From Paragonimus skrjabini miyazakii (lineage: Eukaryota > Platyhelminthes > Trematoda > Plagiorchiida > Troglotrematidae), in contig JTDE01000102.1 in NCBI GenBank assembly GCA_014338405.1, positions 263,474 to 327,473 of the forward strand: a stretch of 64,000 bases of DNA. The letters are read 5' to 3'. The notes below the pieces were generated by a model that made no database searches, had not been told where the DNA came from, and saw nothing but the letters and a program-made list of their open reading frames with translations. Below, one piece after another: positions 37,201-45,391 of this stretch. The position numbers and the translations under genes were made by a program. The stretch's first letter is position 1. Each line of letters starts with the position of its first letter.

Positions 37201-39874
37201 GTTCTTAGCGGGCGATTGTGTGCAATTGAATTCACACTGGACTTAACTGTCAATTTTGTGGCAGACTATTTTCGGTAAATCGCATAAGAATTCCTCACGT
37301 ATATAAGCATTGTAATTGGCAGTCTTACAACTCTGATGCTCAATCGTTGTGTTTCTGTGTGTCGATACTGTTGTTTGAGATAAACCTGTCATGCAACGCT
37401 GCCCGTGAATCATGGGATGAGTTTCAGATACGCTGTGGTGGTGGGTGGCAAAGTCTTAGTGTGAAAGTTTCAAGCTCGTAGCAGGAATATCTGTTGCTAG
37501 CGAGCTGTGACAAGAGTGGCTGTGTAACTTTCTGCTAAGCTTACCTTCATAATTTACGCCTCATTTCCGACTTCATGTACCTCATTTGGTTTTGTAATGT
37601 ATACAATGTGAAACGCTGTGTTCTGCCTAACATGAGATAAACCAGATTCCATTTGCAACTCAAGGAGATAAACTTCTACAAATGGGTGTAACCGCCAGCC
37701 TTATTTCGATGTAATGAGTCGCAAGTCACCGGAAACAAACGACAGGTTTCGTTTTTGCTGTTACTGGTGAGTTCTGCTTGCGAATGAACCTCGACGACGT
37801 CCTACCTAGGAGTGGTAGATGCTGCTGACTTTCGAATAAAAAGCATAAGTAAAGTTTAGATGACATGTCGACTACAAGCCTCCGTCTGGGTTGTTTTTCA
37901 ACAGATCGTTCCAGCAGTATATCTACCTGTTTGACGATGCGGTTTTACACATGGTAAGCATCCTGTTATTATCGTCCACTTTGGTTGTGCAGTTTATGTC
38001 GGATTGTGCACAGGTGAATTCAATTGGTATCACCTGGAAGGTGATATCGTTCACAGTGTATCATCATATTTCGGAATGCTGTCCTTTTTAGCTGAAAATC
38101 TTATTCGTCAAGTCATTGGATTATTAAGGATAGAATTCAATCTTTTGATATGTGTTTCAGCCGCACATCAGTGCAACTATACTAAGTGTTTTTTGACCAG
38201 GTACTTGTGAAAACTTTCACAGATTGCCGTTCAGTTGTTTCACCCATCGTAAATATTGCTCAGTATTTGACTTCAAAATTGAAATTTTGGAAAACGAGTG
38301 AGTTCTTGGCCTACAACTATTATTATTCCCGGTTACATTTCAGGAAGGCTACCAAGGCTATTGTCCTCCTGACACCGTTGCTCGGGCTAACCAACTTTGT
38401 CGGGCTGATCCGCGAACCCTTGGATCCCATTGGGTTCTTCGTTGTCAACGGTCTTCGTCGGCTAATACTGTGTTGGCAAGGGTTCCTGGTCGCTATATAT
38501 TATTGTTTTCTAAACAGACAAGTACGTATCTGCTTTATATCATTTATGGTTTTGCTTACGGCCATGAGGGTGACGACGGGGATAAGGAAGAGAATCGATT
38601 AGGTGACGACGATGATGACCGTACTGATATCGATGGAAGTGATGAAGTTGGTGGTGATAAGTATAGTTATACTGATGGTGAATACAAAAGTTATAATGAA
38701 GGTGGTAGTGGAAATGGTGAGGAAAATGAGGATAATAATAATAATGATATTACTGCCGCATGAGCATGACAACGATCGGATTGATGGTAATGATGACCTT
38801 GATCATGAATACGATCGTGATGATGTCGATGTTGATCGTGATAACAAGAACGATAGTGATGACAATATTAATGAGTATCATGACGATGATGATCACCAGT
38901 TGTCAGGTTTTCTTCATTGAACGAAAAATTTATTTGAAGTTTAGTTTACAATAACTTTTGTTCCGCGGGTGAAAATGTTTTTCACCAGTTCTGTTATAGA
39001 TACTAAAATGTTAGGTCTGAGGAGACATTTTTTAATATGCCATATTTCATGCTGAATACTTCCAACATCATCATTGAAAGCGAAACGGCTGAATGTCTGT
39101 TTTGGCGTTCAGTGTGCTTGTTCGATACTAACGACAGTATGAGTAAATTAGGTCAGATAAGAATGAATATGTAACTGCCATTTCACAATGAGCATACAGG
39201 TAATTGTTTAATTGTTGAGTTCCTAGGACAAGCTGATAAGCGTAATTATAAAAATCCACTAGAATCCAACGAAATGACCGACTACACCAGCTTTATTGTT
39301 TCTTGACGCATTTATGTGATGTGTAGAATGTTTTCTCCTAAAAGTCGTACAATGATAATTGCCAAAAAAATTGAGTTACGCCTGATGGACAGGTTTGTTT
39401 TCTGTGTCAATCTGTCGAATGTGTCGTATAGAATTCGCTTAGACTGTCTTGTCCCCTGAGAATCACCTGTGGTTGGTGAACCGAATCTAGTCATTGGTTG
39501 CTACTTTGCTAATGACTACCGGACCAACGGTTCCGGAGATTTCATAAAAAGCTGAAAAGCAATCAATGGTCAGTTTACTTTTTGGTTGTAAAATGTTTGC
39601 CACATAAGAAACCCCACAGTTTTGTCGCTCGAAAACTTCATATTTGTCCCATGATTTCAGATTGGATTGTTTTAGATTTTTTGTTTAACTCGCAAGAATT
39701 TTGTGTTAATTTTTCCGGTTCCAGGTGCGTTCACAACTCCGTAGATCAATGGCTAAATTCAAACTAATGCACCGCACACCAACAATTAGCAACCACTCGA
39801 ACACCATGCGCATGGGCATGTCTCGGTTGCCAACTGCGATCAGTTCCAGACCAGAGGCAGCACTGGATACGTGA
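10120..39874 (+). CDS. Family B (secretin-like) G-protein-coupled receptor, 3' part of a multi-exon gene
   Basis: Six exons, 10120-10282, 20456-20519, 23531-23600, 29851-29936, 38344-38521 and 39725-39874, each have AG acceptors and GT donors (GTGAGT, GTAAGT, GTAAGT, GTGAGT, GTACGT). They join in phase without a stop: 711 nt, 236 codons plus TGA. In order they give TM3 (FVEALHIHKLIVVTVF), TM4, ECL2 with the start of TM5, TM5 and ICL3 (VFVRRLRANETPEIQQL), TM6 and TM7 (KATKAIVLLTPLLG, then QGFLVAIYYCFLN) and the cytoplasmic tail. These are hallmark family B motifs: TM3 glutamate, PLLG in TM6, QGF-VA--YCFLN in TM7. Such receptors sit in the plasma membrane, bind peptide hormones and signal through G proteins. 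PLLGLTN and VTVF suggest the PDF-receptor branch (inference). The TM3 and ECL2 cysteines are absent. Confidence 0.88.
10283..12611 (+). other. First part of the 10.2-kb receptor intron
   Basis: No gene supported. A short imperfect ACTTACT simple repeat lies at about 12413-12448. Open frames at 10416-10631 and 11138-11326 lack splice context and recognisable motifs. Confidence 0.5.
12612..12675 (-). repeat. Left inverted arm of the Penelope-like insertion
   Basis: The reverse complement of 12612-12675 matches 13494-13561 with about five differences, including one long exact block. Read on the minus strand it contains the GIY-YIG-type codons for ACIYQFSCPNG. Confidence 0.85.
13494..13561 (+). 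repeat. Right inverted arm of the Penelope-like insertion
   Basis: Partner of the arm at 12612-12675. On the plus strand it reads ACIYQFSCPNG, then continues with a diverged sequence in which the YIG part is no longer recognisable. Confidence 0.85.
13562..14256. other. Intronic spacer between two Penelope-like copies
   Basis: No recognisable gene. A 69-codon minus frame (13945-14154) has no motif. The right end may hold the 3' tail of the element at 14257-15696. Confidence 0.4.
14257..15696 (-). mobile_element. Penelope-like element, uninterrupted RT plus GIY-YIG endonuclease frame, 5' truncated
   Basis: A single 479-codon frame with no internal stop. RT motifs in order: SLDVVSLFTKVP (motif A, aspartate near residue 53), VAMGSPLG (motif B, near 114-121) and HRYVDDIF (motif C, YVDD at 150-153). 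The linker follows, with TWTGQYTNFHSF near 214-225. The endonuclease has CIYSFTCSCEAGYIGRTSR near 350-368 (GIY-YIG with its arginine) and AEAIGIRLLDP near 433-443 with the catalytic glutamate. Such proteins copy RNA into DNA, primed at a nicked target. Full Penelope-like proteins are larger, and the first RT motifs are missing here. Sequence upstream of 15696 does not continue the frame, so the insertion is truncated but young-looking. It lies antisense in the receptor's 10-kb intron. Confidence 0.95.
15697..17287 (+). other. Intronic spacer
   Basis: No supported gene. One acceptor-donor pair (after CTTTCAG at 16396, before GTAAGT at 16451) encloses about 18 open codons, too short to call. 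A GC-richer stretch at about 16540-16860 may be an old repeat that I cannot identify. Confidence 0.35.
17288..17482. other. Assembly gap (run of N)
   Basis: 195 undetermined bases inside the large receptor intron, next to a SINE pair. The repeat context probably explains the gap. Confidence 1.
17661..17855 (-). repeat. SINE copy, minus orientation, head-to-head with the next copy
   Basis: Read on the minus strand, a tRNA-like head (CCCCGGTTCTAACCCCGG, an RNA polymerase III box B with its stem) is followed by GGTGGCGATG, a block with GACGAGCTCTAATGAGAGCG and CTCGAGTCTAGTGCTTCC, and a tail with GCGATCAATTGTGGGTGA. The same order occurs in the copy on the other strand at 17851-18135 and, more diverged, elsewhere in the window. 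A tRNA-like head with a shared unrelated body is the structure of a SINE. Confidence 0.8.
17851..18135 (+). repeat. SINE copy, plus orientation, with good box B
   Basis: GGTTCAAGTCC near 17974-17984 fits box B (GGTTCRANYCC) exactly. About 50 bp upstream, GTTGCAGTGATAAAC resembles box A. The body and tail (GAGCTCTGATGAGAACG, CTCGAGTCTAGTGC, GCGATCAATTGTGGGTGA) match the neighbouring copy in inverted orientation. The 115-codon frame at 17960-18307 is an accident of this repeat. Confidence 0.82.
18136..20455 (+). other. End of the first large receptor intron
   Basis: No gene supported. A short tandem repeat of a 13-14 bp unit (CAGTTTCAGGTGG) occurs three times at about 19688-19728. An acceptor near 19287 opens about 20 codons but no donor follows. 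Confidence 0.45.
20456..20519 (+). CDS. Receptor exon: TM4
   Basis: Acceptor TTTGCTTTCAG, donor GTAAGT, 64 nt. Its first two bases complete the codon begun at 10282 (ACA, Thr), and it ends with two bases of the next. The encoded SALLITTVWLIFW is a transmembrane segment with the TM4 tryptophan at the right place after FAAW. The usual W-G-x-P lacks its proline here. Too short for an ordinary ORF search. Confidence 0.8.
20520..21859 (+). other. Receptor intron, first part
   Basis: A cysteine-rich 75-codon frame at 20528-20755 lies just after the TM4 exon. It was rejected as the next exon because it has no donor and the exon at 23531 fits better. Nothing else is recognisable. Confidence 0.45.
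21860..22148 (+). repeat. SINE copy, old
   Basis: Follows the order of the copy at 17851-18135: GCGTTCA, then TGGTACAGTGGTCAAC (box A-like), GGAATTTTAATCC (worn box B), TGCACTACTGACGAACTCTC and the tail GCGATTAAATGTGGATGATG. Diverged, but collinear over nearly 290 bp. Confidence 0.7.
22149..23530 (+). other. Receptor intron, second part
   Basis: AT-rich, no supported gene. Its last bases form the strong polypyrimidine acceptor of the exon at 23531. Confidence 0.5.
23531..23600 (+). CDS. Receptor exon: second extracellular loop to start of TM5
   Basis: A very good acceptor (TTTCCTCTCCCCTCAG) and donor (GTAAGT) bound 70 nt. One base completes the split codon from 20519 (ATG, Met) and the exon ends on a whole codon. 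It reads VWSIYVFHWTYHILSG and then RMTIIA. In family B this place holds C-W followed by W-x-x-x-x-(G)P. The tryptophans are kept but the cysteine is replaced by valine. Confidence 0.82.
23601..29850 (+). other. 6.2-kb receptor intron
   Basis: No gene or recognisable element. A run of ten G lies near 27179-27188. A 107-codon minus frame at 26702-27025 and overlapping frames on both strands at 28140-28394 have no known motif and no splice context. Confidence 0.45.
29851..29936 (+). CDS. Receptor exon: TM5 and third intracellular loop
   Basis: Acceptor CTGGACTTTTCAG, donor GTGAGT, 86 nt starting on a whole codon and ending with AA of a split lysine codon. It encodes INFVLLLNVIAVFVRRLRA followed by NETPEIQQL. 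The family B pattern is N-F-x-x-F-x-N-I-x-R-V-L-V-x-K-L-R-A-x-x-T-x-E-x-x-Q. This is one of the clearest matches in the window. Confidence 0.92.
29937..33224 (+). other. First part of the 8.4-kb receptor intron
   Basis: No supported gene. Contains a perfect hairpin (30784-30814), reported separately. Confidence 0.45.
30784..30814. repeat. Perfect short hairpin
   Basis: AAACTGAGTGA and TCACTCAGTTT are perfect 11-bp inverted arms around a 9-nt loop. It lies in the receptor intron with no adjacent repeat that I can see. It may be a chance palindrome or the end of a small element. Confidence 0.7.
33225..33365 (-). repeat. SINE copy, old, minus orientation (head-to-head pair)
   Basis: The plus-strand stretch GTTGGTCAGTAGTACATAA with TGTTGAACATCG downstream aligns to the SINE core in minus orientation. 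GATGTTCAACACC is a worn box B. Tail and ends are poorly preserved. Confidence 0.5.
33366..33545 (+). repeat. SINE copy, old, plus orientation (head-to-head pair)
   Basis: The tail GACAGCTGCAATCAAATCTG near 33506-33525 matches GGCAGCTGCGATCAATTGTG of the better copy at 17851-18135. The head is very worn. Together with 33225-33365 it repeats the head-to-head layout seen at 17661-18135. Confidence 0.45.
33546..34919 (+). other. Receptor intron with two adjoining open frames of unknown origin
   Basis: Plus-strand frames of 104 codons (33847-34161) and 60 codons (34180-34362) adjoin in slightly GC-richer sequence, as in a decayed mobile-element gene. I recognise no domain, and neither has convincing splice sites. 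Confidence 0.3.
34920..35135 (+). pseudogene. Penelope-like endonuclease fragment
   Basis: The plus frame contains KTERSIPIQQVDSFNRKIRN and NPVSSVVERILAAGHVI. These align with the second half of the GIY-YIG domain in the copies at 12612-13561 (HPVSAVARHILTIGHVID) and 4395-5233 (RTERQLRHRVNEH). The frame shifts soon after GHVI. It is a short 5'-truncated relic inside the receptor intron. Confidence 0.75.
35136..36189 (+). other. Receptor intron
   Basis: No supported gene. Frames at 35693-36083 overlap each other without motifs or splice signals. Confidence 0.4.
36190..36811 (+). other. GC-richer block with broken long frames, unidentified element
   Basis: Distinctly GC-richer than its surroundings. 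One frame is open for 120 codons (36192-36554). A second, interrupted frame in the same stretch looks more protein-like (for example DYLDNVMGYCQSPQWIYCEQ). A third, at 36590-36811, ends at a possible donor GTGAGT after SSDYSYAL. The mixture of frames suggests an old mobile-element gene broken by frameshifts. The family is not recognised. Confidence 0.4.
36812..37054 (+). other. Receptor intron
   Basis: Short stretch without recognisable features between the GC-rich block and a SINE copy. Confidence 0.4.
37055..37215 (-). repeat. SINE copy, old
   Basis: The plus strand has CACCCACACCATTTATC, GGAGTCGATGGTCGCTTTCG, TTAGAGCCGGTCAACAGTAC and GCTGAACCCCG, collinear with the family core in minus orientation. 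Confidence 0.6.
37216..38343 (+). other. End of the 8.4-kb receptor intron
   Basis: Contains an exon-like 49-nt segment at 37905-37953, rejected because inserting it breaks the reading frame between flanking receptor exons. No other feature. Confidence 0.45.
38344..38521 (+). CDS. Receptor exon: TM6, third extracellular loop, TM7
   Basis: Acceptor TTACATTTCAG, donor GTACGT, 178 nt. The first base completes AAG (Lys), so the junction reads QQL-K-KATKA. It contains KATKAIVLLTPLLGLTN (TM6, with the P-x-x-G switch motif) and CWQGFLVAIYYCFLNRQ (TM7), both diagnostic of family B. The exon ends on a whole codon, exactly where the usual V-Q or V-R of helix 8 follows in the next exon. Confidence 0.95.
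38560..38900 (+). repeat. Degenerate GAT/ATG trinucleotide tract
   Basis: About 340 bp made mostly of diverged GAT, GAC and AAT triplets, within the 1.2-kb intron between the TM7 and tail exons. Apparent aspartate-rich or methionine-isoleucine-rich frames (38470-38920) come from this low complexity. An eroded microsatellite is the simplest reading. Confidence 0.75.
38901..39724 (+). other. Remainder of the last receptor intron
   Basis: AT-rich, no gene. The last bases form the pyrimidine-rich acceptor of the tail exon at 39725. Confidence 0.5.
39725..39874 (+). CDS. Receptor last exon: helix 8 and C-terminal tail
   Basis: The acceptor TTTTTCCGGTTCCAG precedes a phase-0 frame beginning VRSQLRRSMAKFKLM, which joins CFLNRQ from the TM7 exon as family B tails do. 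The remaining residues are rich in serine, threonine and arginine, typical of a cytosolic tail, and TGA closes the frame at 39872-39874. A GTGACT sequence overlapping the stop (39871 onward) could be an alternative donor, so a longer tail isoform is possible. Confidence 0.85.
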   Translation: MRSQLRRSMAKFKLMHRTPTISNHSNTMRMGMSRLPTAISSRPEAALDT

Positions 39875-40073
39875 CTGCTTTTTGGATTTATACCTACTGC
39901 CAACTGTCCAATAACCACGCAACATAACAAGAGCGCTATTCTGAAGTTTACGAACAGTATTTAACTCTTCGTAATATTTTGTATTACCTTAATCAGTACC
40001 CATTATGTGCCCGTGCAAAAAGTGATCAGATGTTGAATTATACACTACCTGGCATTTTAGATCCGATGCTATC

Positions 40074-40079
40074 AATAAA
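40074..40079 (+). terminator. Polyadenylation signal of the receptor gene
   Basis: AATAAA about 200 nt after the receptor stop codon, in AT-rich 3' UTR-like sequence on the same strand. Position and distance suit a 3' end, but the cleavage site is not visible from sequence alone. Confidence 0.55.
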
Positions 40080-43000
40080 ACGATTATACAATTGAAGTTA
40101 GTTAGTGTATTTATCTGTTTCAATCTGCATCTGAGCAAGTAGTGTACATGTTACTTCAGTCTCTACCTTCTGTCACTCTACCAGGACAAGATTTATACTT
40201 CAGGCATAAAATCAAGTTTCTTAAGTATTGTTTTAGTTATAGCTGAAATTCGTTTTTACACAGGGCCGATTCACGTCAGCTACATTTTATGTAAGGTTAT
40301 CCATGTTGTGTTTAACGAACAATATTATGGAAATTTATGATTCTGACTGGCATGAGATCAGTTATTAGATAACTAAATAACACATTTCAATGTTTAAAGC
40401 GTCGAGAGTTTCACAGATACATAAGTGATTTGAGTAAATGAGACAAATGACATAATCCCGTGAGATTTCAGTGGTTGTCCTCAACCATTTGGACGGGTCA
40501 CTAGCTGTTGATGTGCAGAAAGACCTAATTTTTCCGTTAAACGATAGCCAGTCGTCCTTAACAGAGATTCGCGGTTCTCTCAATTTTCTGACTTGCAAGC
40601 TCGGCAAATCAAGATATTTCCAAAACCATGTGAGGCTGTCTTAGTGGTAAGGTGGAAGAATGGAAACTTCTATCTGACCTCCATGGCATCAACAAGACAC
40701 AAAACAGGGCTAAGAACGACGTTATTTTATCAAATATCGAGAATATGATCGGAATGTAAAGGTTGGTTGAGTTGTCGTATGCAGCTGCTTAGCATAACTG
40801 ATGAAACATTTGCCGAGCCTGAAAATGCCACTTCTGTCGTTAGTTTCAATCCAACTAAAGTTCAGATTGTTCAGAACTGCATTTTTTCTAACCTGTTGGT
40901 TCATTAAGGTGGGGAAGTCACATTAAATAATATATAACAATCACTGTTCGATCAGCACCTGTAACTCTGTTACCGACCACGGACACATGCTTAAAGTGTT
41001 GTGTCTTACTCGGTTTATCTGGCGAAAACACGATTTTGTGATGCCACATAGCCAAATAAATATCGAGAACGACAATGCTTACTGTGGCGAAATGCGAACA
41101 GTTATTCTGGACTATAAGAATTCCAAACCTTACGGTTGGTTGACTACGTCTTAAGCACTGAATTTATGAAGTTGCCCGATTATCCTGTTGGCAGTTACAC
41201 TTCATTCTAGGCGAAGTGTGGGGACATTTAAACCTTTCAGCTACTAGTTAACCGGTTTAAAGAATGCTCATAAATACAAGATAACAGAAATATTTGGTAC
41301 GATTTTTTGATCAATCGCTTATCGTGAAATGTAGTAAAAGAGCATTGTTTCAAACATGTGAAAATGGAGTTTGGATCCTACAGGAAAGTTAGAGAAAAAT
41401 CACATGGTAAGTTCAACCAATCCGGCCTACTCTCATTTGACTGTTCGCACCGAATAGTTGGTCCATCTCTCAGCATCCGACATCAAAGTAATAGGCGTAT
41501 TCAAAACAAACATCCTGACTTTGACATGGAATCATTAGTTTCGCAGATTCGAATTACAAGATTGTTGACTATTGTTGAACAACATTAACCTCAGTAGCAC
41601 AAATGCGGTAATCTTACCATTAAACCCATTCCGGTCTTGAATATTTTTCGTTGATTGTAAGCGACAAAACAACCAGATCCAATCATTACCGCAACGGTCT
41701 TCTCAGGACATAAGTGTCGGGCAAGTAATTCGGATTCTAAAGGTCAAGACTAAGTCATTAAATTATTCCGTTACTGTTAACGGCGTAATCCTTGGGTTAA
41801 CTGTCACAGCACACATCAATTGTTCACATTCACTGTGAATATAAGAACAGTGAGCGAAAAATGAGCTACGCTAGTTCAGGAATGCAATCAACAAGGATCA
41901 GTCGGCTAAGAGTACCTGGCAAATACGAAGCCTGCAAGTCACTATCTATGAATGGTGTATATAGAAAAAATAAATACGTATGAAGCAACCAATAGAAAAC
42001 AATAGGGTTGGACGGGCGTATGCTGGAACTGCCTGTTGACATTTGCACGATGAGGTATTCGGCCAGCAAGTACATACCGCCCGGATCTGGGCGAACACCA
42101 AGATGTGCGTGGTACACTCTTTGTGGGTTTGGAAGTTCACTAGAGAATGAGTGATAACCATAACAGGTCGTCAAGACAGGTTCGGCAACTACTGCTCAAA
42201 GTGATGAGATAATCACCTGACTGGAACAAAGTACGCGAGAACTGTGTGTCATCAAAGATATTGATCATCAAGGCATAAGAATCGGTAGAGTTAACGCCAG
42301 CGAATTTAATCCCGTTTTACCTTCGTATTTCAGGTTTCTACATGCTTTGCAAAGGGTAATGTTTTGATTGCAAAACATGGCGATGCTATTGCAAACTTAC
42401 GAGTGATCTTACGATTATTTGTCTTACCGCGATAAAATAATGAAGAAGAAAAATGAAGCACATGATGTTTTCTTCCGAGAATATTTGTCTCTATTCAGAT
42501 CATACACGAGTATGTAACCAAATTGAAAAATCCCCATGTATGTTCACACGATAAACTAGTGCATTGAAGGATTAGAAAACGAGCAAGACCGAATTTATTA
42601 GTGGGAGCAATTGAGAGTAGAAGAACCATTAACGACTACTGGCAATAACGACAACATACAGTATCTTTAAATCCTTGAAGGACGGCGACGTCTAATCGAT
42701 CACAACTATCAAGCTAAACAGTGTGTTTCAAGCACCTGGTCTCTAAATAGACCCATAGTGAATTCGTACTTCGTTTTGCATTAAGTGAGAGGCACCGGGC
42801 GTTCCTAGTTGTGTTTATAAACAGGTTGAATTGCGTTGCTCGTCAGGCACCGCCTGTTTTCGGCTGTATAAACAGCTGCGAAAAATCGCGCAGCGGAGCC
42901 ACACTCTGCCACATCGTTCGTGGAAAAAGCAGCTTAATAGGACAACACGTTTGCTGCCCAGTTCACGGGTATTTGTCAGCACTTTTGCGCCAAATCTAAG

Positions 43001-43081
43001 AGGTTTAGTTTTAGTCAAAGTGCATTATTATATCTGGTCACAAATAACACATACTTTTGTCCAGTTTTGTTTGCTAAACTG
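40080..43081. other. Intergenic stretch after the receptor gene
   Basis: No supported gene. Minus frames at 40365-40607 (80 codons) and 41866-42174 (102 codons) look partly protein-like but have no recognisable motif or convincing splice sites. Confidence 0.35.
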
Positions 43082-43359
43082 ATGTCGTCTATTATCGACC
43101 TTTGTTTGTATTCTCTCACCTGTTGGGTCGACTTATTCCATAAATACCCGTTACAATTATCGTACTGCCCGCAGTTAGCAGACTTCACCTTTTACCCTTC
43201 GCGGCAGATATGTTGCAATATTACATGCAGCGATATTCAACTACCTATCAGATCAGTTGCTTCTAACAATTATGCCCTCATCACCCCCGCATTTTCATTA
43301 ATCGGCTCAACCCATACGTGTCAATCTGCCGATTGCTCGTTGGGGAGGAAGGGACCGAG
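43082..43359 (+). CDS. Open frame from ATG ending at a splice donor, function unknown
   Basis: ATG at 43082 opens about 92 codons ending at a GTAAGT donor (43360), which would make it a first exon. It encodes several cysteines (ICCNITCSDIQ and THTCQSADCS). No signal peptide, domain or partner exon was recognised. In AT-rich DNA of this length a frame of this size can arise by chance, so the call is weak. Confidence 0.2.
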
Positions 43360-43379
43360 TAAGTTCCAAGTGAACTGAA

Positions 43380-44532
43380 AACTTATGCTTACGAAACTGG
43401 TAATAAGGCTGCTTAATTTTCTTTTGGGCTCAATCATTCATGGCTCTGAAGTACCCAGTAGACCACAATTTATCATTTTCGCCTAATCCCCCGTCATGAA
43501 CGATCGCCATTGTTTCCTTTTCTGCTCAACTTCGTTAGGTATGATCGTTTTAGCGTCAGTGTAGCCATCCTGAACTCCCGGTATCCCAAATATTGTCAGT
43601 CGTTCGGTGCCAGTCGTTCCCCAAACATTTCATATTCATAGACGTCGGAAACTCTGCGAAGTCGCCATTGTCCATCAACACGAATGGTTGCGTCCGTTTT
43701 GTAGCATAATGTTTTGCCTGGTAGCCTAGCGAAATCTCTTATGGAACTTCTCCCCACTTGCTTGCGTCACTGATTAAGTACTTTCTTATTGTGTGTTTTA
43801 ACCCACAAGTCAGTGTAAGACGATTCCACAGCGTCTAAATCTGAAATCATCAGTAAAACTCAGGGTTGTAGATTAAGTTCGGCGGGGCCTCGTTTCAAAC
43901 GTTGGTGATCAGTTTAGTCTCTACCGTAATGATTATTCAAACGAACTTCAGCATGCGAAATTCCAATTGCGTGTTGTTTAATGCAAAAATGGGATACTAC
44001 CGGCTTGTTAATAAAGAATATAGTGTTAGAAGTTTGAGTAGCTGTACAATGTTGTTTCACTGTGCATAGCAGTTTATCGCCCAGTCTGTTGGAAGTGGGC
44101 TAATAACGTTCGTGCCTGTGAACAGCTTGAAGTGGTGGGGTTATCCTCGTTGTCTTTTAATCTTATCGACAATATGAGTACATGTGACTTGCTTTCGACA
44201 ATGTGGGCCAAAATATATTTCGTCATAGTTGATCGAAAACATGCTCTCAGGTGAAATGAACATCAGTGTACATCAATTCGATAACTTGAAAACTCCATTC
44301 GGTAGGAATAAATGGGAACCATTCTGCCTATAGCCATTGTTGAATCTTCACACAACATTTTAGTTGATTTCCAGATGTTGACTGTCCCTGGTGTGTTTAT
44401 TTGGAACGGCGGTCCATTACATCATATTTTAACACTATATGTTTTGACGGTTCGCTTGTTTTGGCCTTCAGCAACTGACGGGTCAAAAGCTTCTGGCCAA
44501 AAATCGTTCGTCCTTTCGCGACCATAGTTTCA
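43380..44532. other. Spacer upstream of the RTE-like fragment
   Basis: No supported gene. It includes a frame at 44312-44527 that does not resemble the RT that follows, so the LINE is truncated at about 44533. Confidence 0.4.
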
Positions 44533-45391
44533 ATGGCTAACCCACAATACAGATGAAAACATCTCAGAAATAACATCATCCACCAGTACGGTGTTTGCTA
44601 ATCTGAAGCACTTATGGCGACAGAAAAGTATCTCTTTGAAACTCAAGGGTCGCGTGTATCAGACAACACTGAGGGCTGTGTTATTTTACAGCAGCGAAAC
44701 ATGGCCCCTCAAGGTAGAAGACGTGAACCATCTTCAGGTATTTGACCACCGATGTCTGCGTTCAATCGCTCGTATCGAGTGGCACCAACAAGTGAGCAAC
44801 GAGAAGGTTAGAAAGCGGGTGTTTGACACTGATTGCCAAACATATTCTTTCGCCCAATCCTTGCACTTGCACACACTTAAATGGTTTGACAATGTACTAA
44901 GAATGCCAGCTAGTCGTTTGTCACACTGAGCACTGTATGCTGATGCTGCGGTTGATTAGCGCAAGGTGCGAGGTGGGCAGGTAATGACCTGGTGTAGAGA
45001 AATGAAATCGTTCACGAAGGGGTTGTCTACTGTAGATCGGGTTCGTATCCCGGGCTGGAGCCCTCGCGACTCAAAGAGTCAGTGGCTTGAGATGTTAGGT
45101 GAGATGGTGGCTAACCGAGCTCAATGACGTGAATGTTGTCGCTGTTCGACCGAGTTGTCTGTGAAGTAAGTGCACTTAATGATGCGGGGCAGTAAAATAC
45201 TTACTTTCACTTACAGCTCGGTTGTTTGTTTGCAAGGTGTAGGCGCCTTCATGTTGCATGTTTGAATATAGACGTAGCTATTTTCAGTGATTAGGTCCCC
45301 TCCCCATTTTTTCCTCTTTTTCGTGGTTGTGTGGCAGTTAAGCATCAGTGTGAACGACTGATGTATTGCTGGCTACGACGATGATGATGAT
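44533..45391 (+). mobile_element. RTE-like non-LTR retrotransposon, 5' truncated 3' end
   Basis: From 44533 the frame gives FANLKHLWRQKSISLKLKGR, ETWPLKVEDVNHLQVFDHRC and LRSIARIEWHQQVSNEKV, the C-terminal end of an RTE/CR1-like reverse transcriptase as seen in trematode LINEs. The frame breaks at the stop near 44929. In another frame it resumes with RGGQVMTWCREM and PRDSKSQWLE, the last residues of that protein type. After about 45170 comes untranslated sequence ending in TGCTGGCTACGACGATGATG, a short GAT-repeat tail of the kind RTE-like elements end in. A dead, 5'-truncated insertion in plus orientation. Confidence 0.88.

Noticed and set aside
37905..37953. Exon-like 49-nt segment with good acceptor (TTTTTCAACAG) and donor (GTAAGC) just before the TM6 exon
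   Set aside because: The exon at 29851-29936 joins directly to 38344 in phase and gives the expected QQL-K-KATKA. Inserting 49 nt would break the frame.
38470..38920. Aspartate-rich and methionine/isoleucine-rich open frames of about 100 codons
   Set aside because: They are frames of a degenerate GAT triplet tract; low complexity, not genes.
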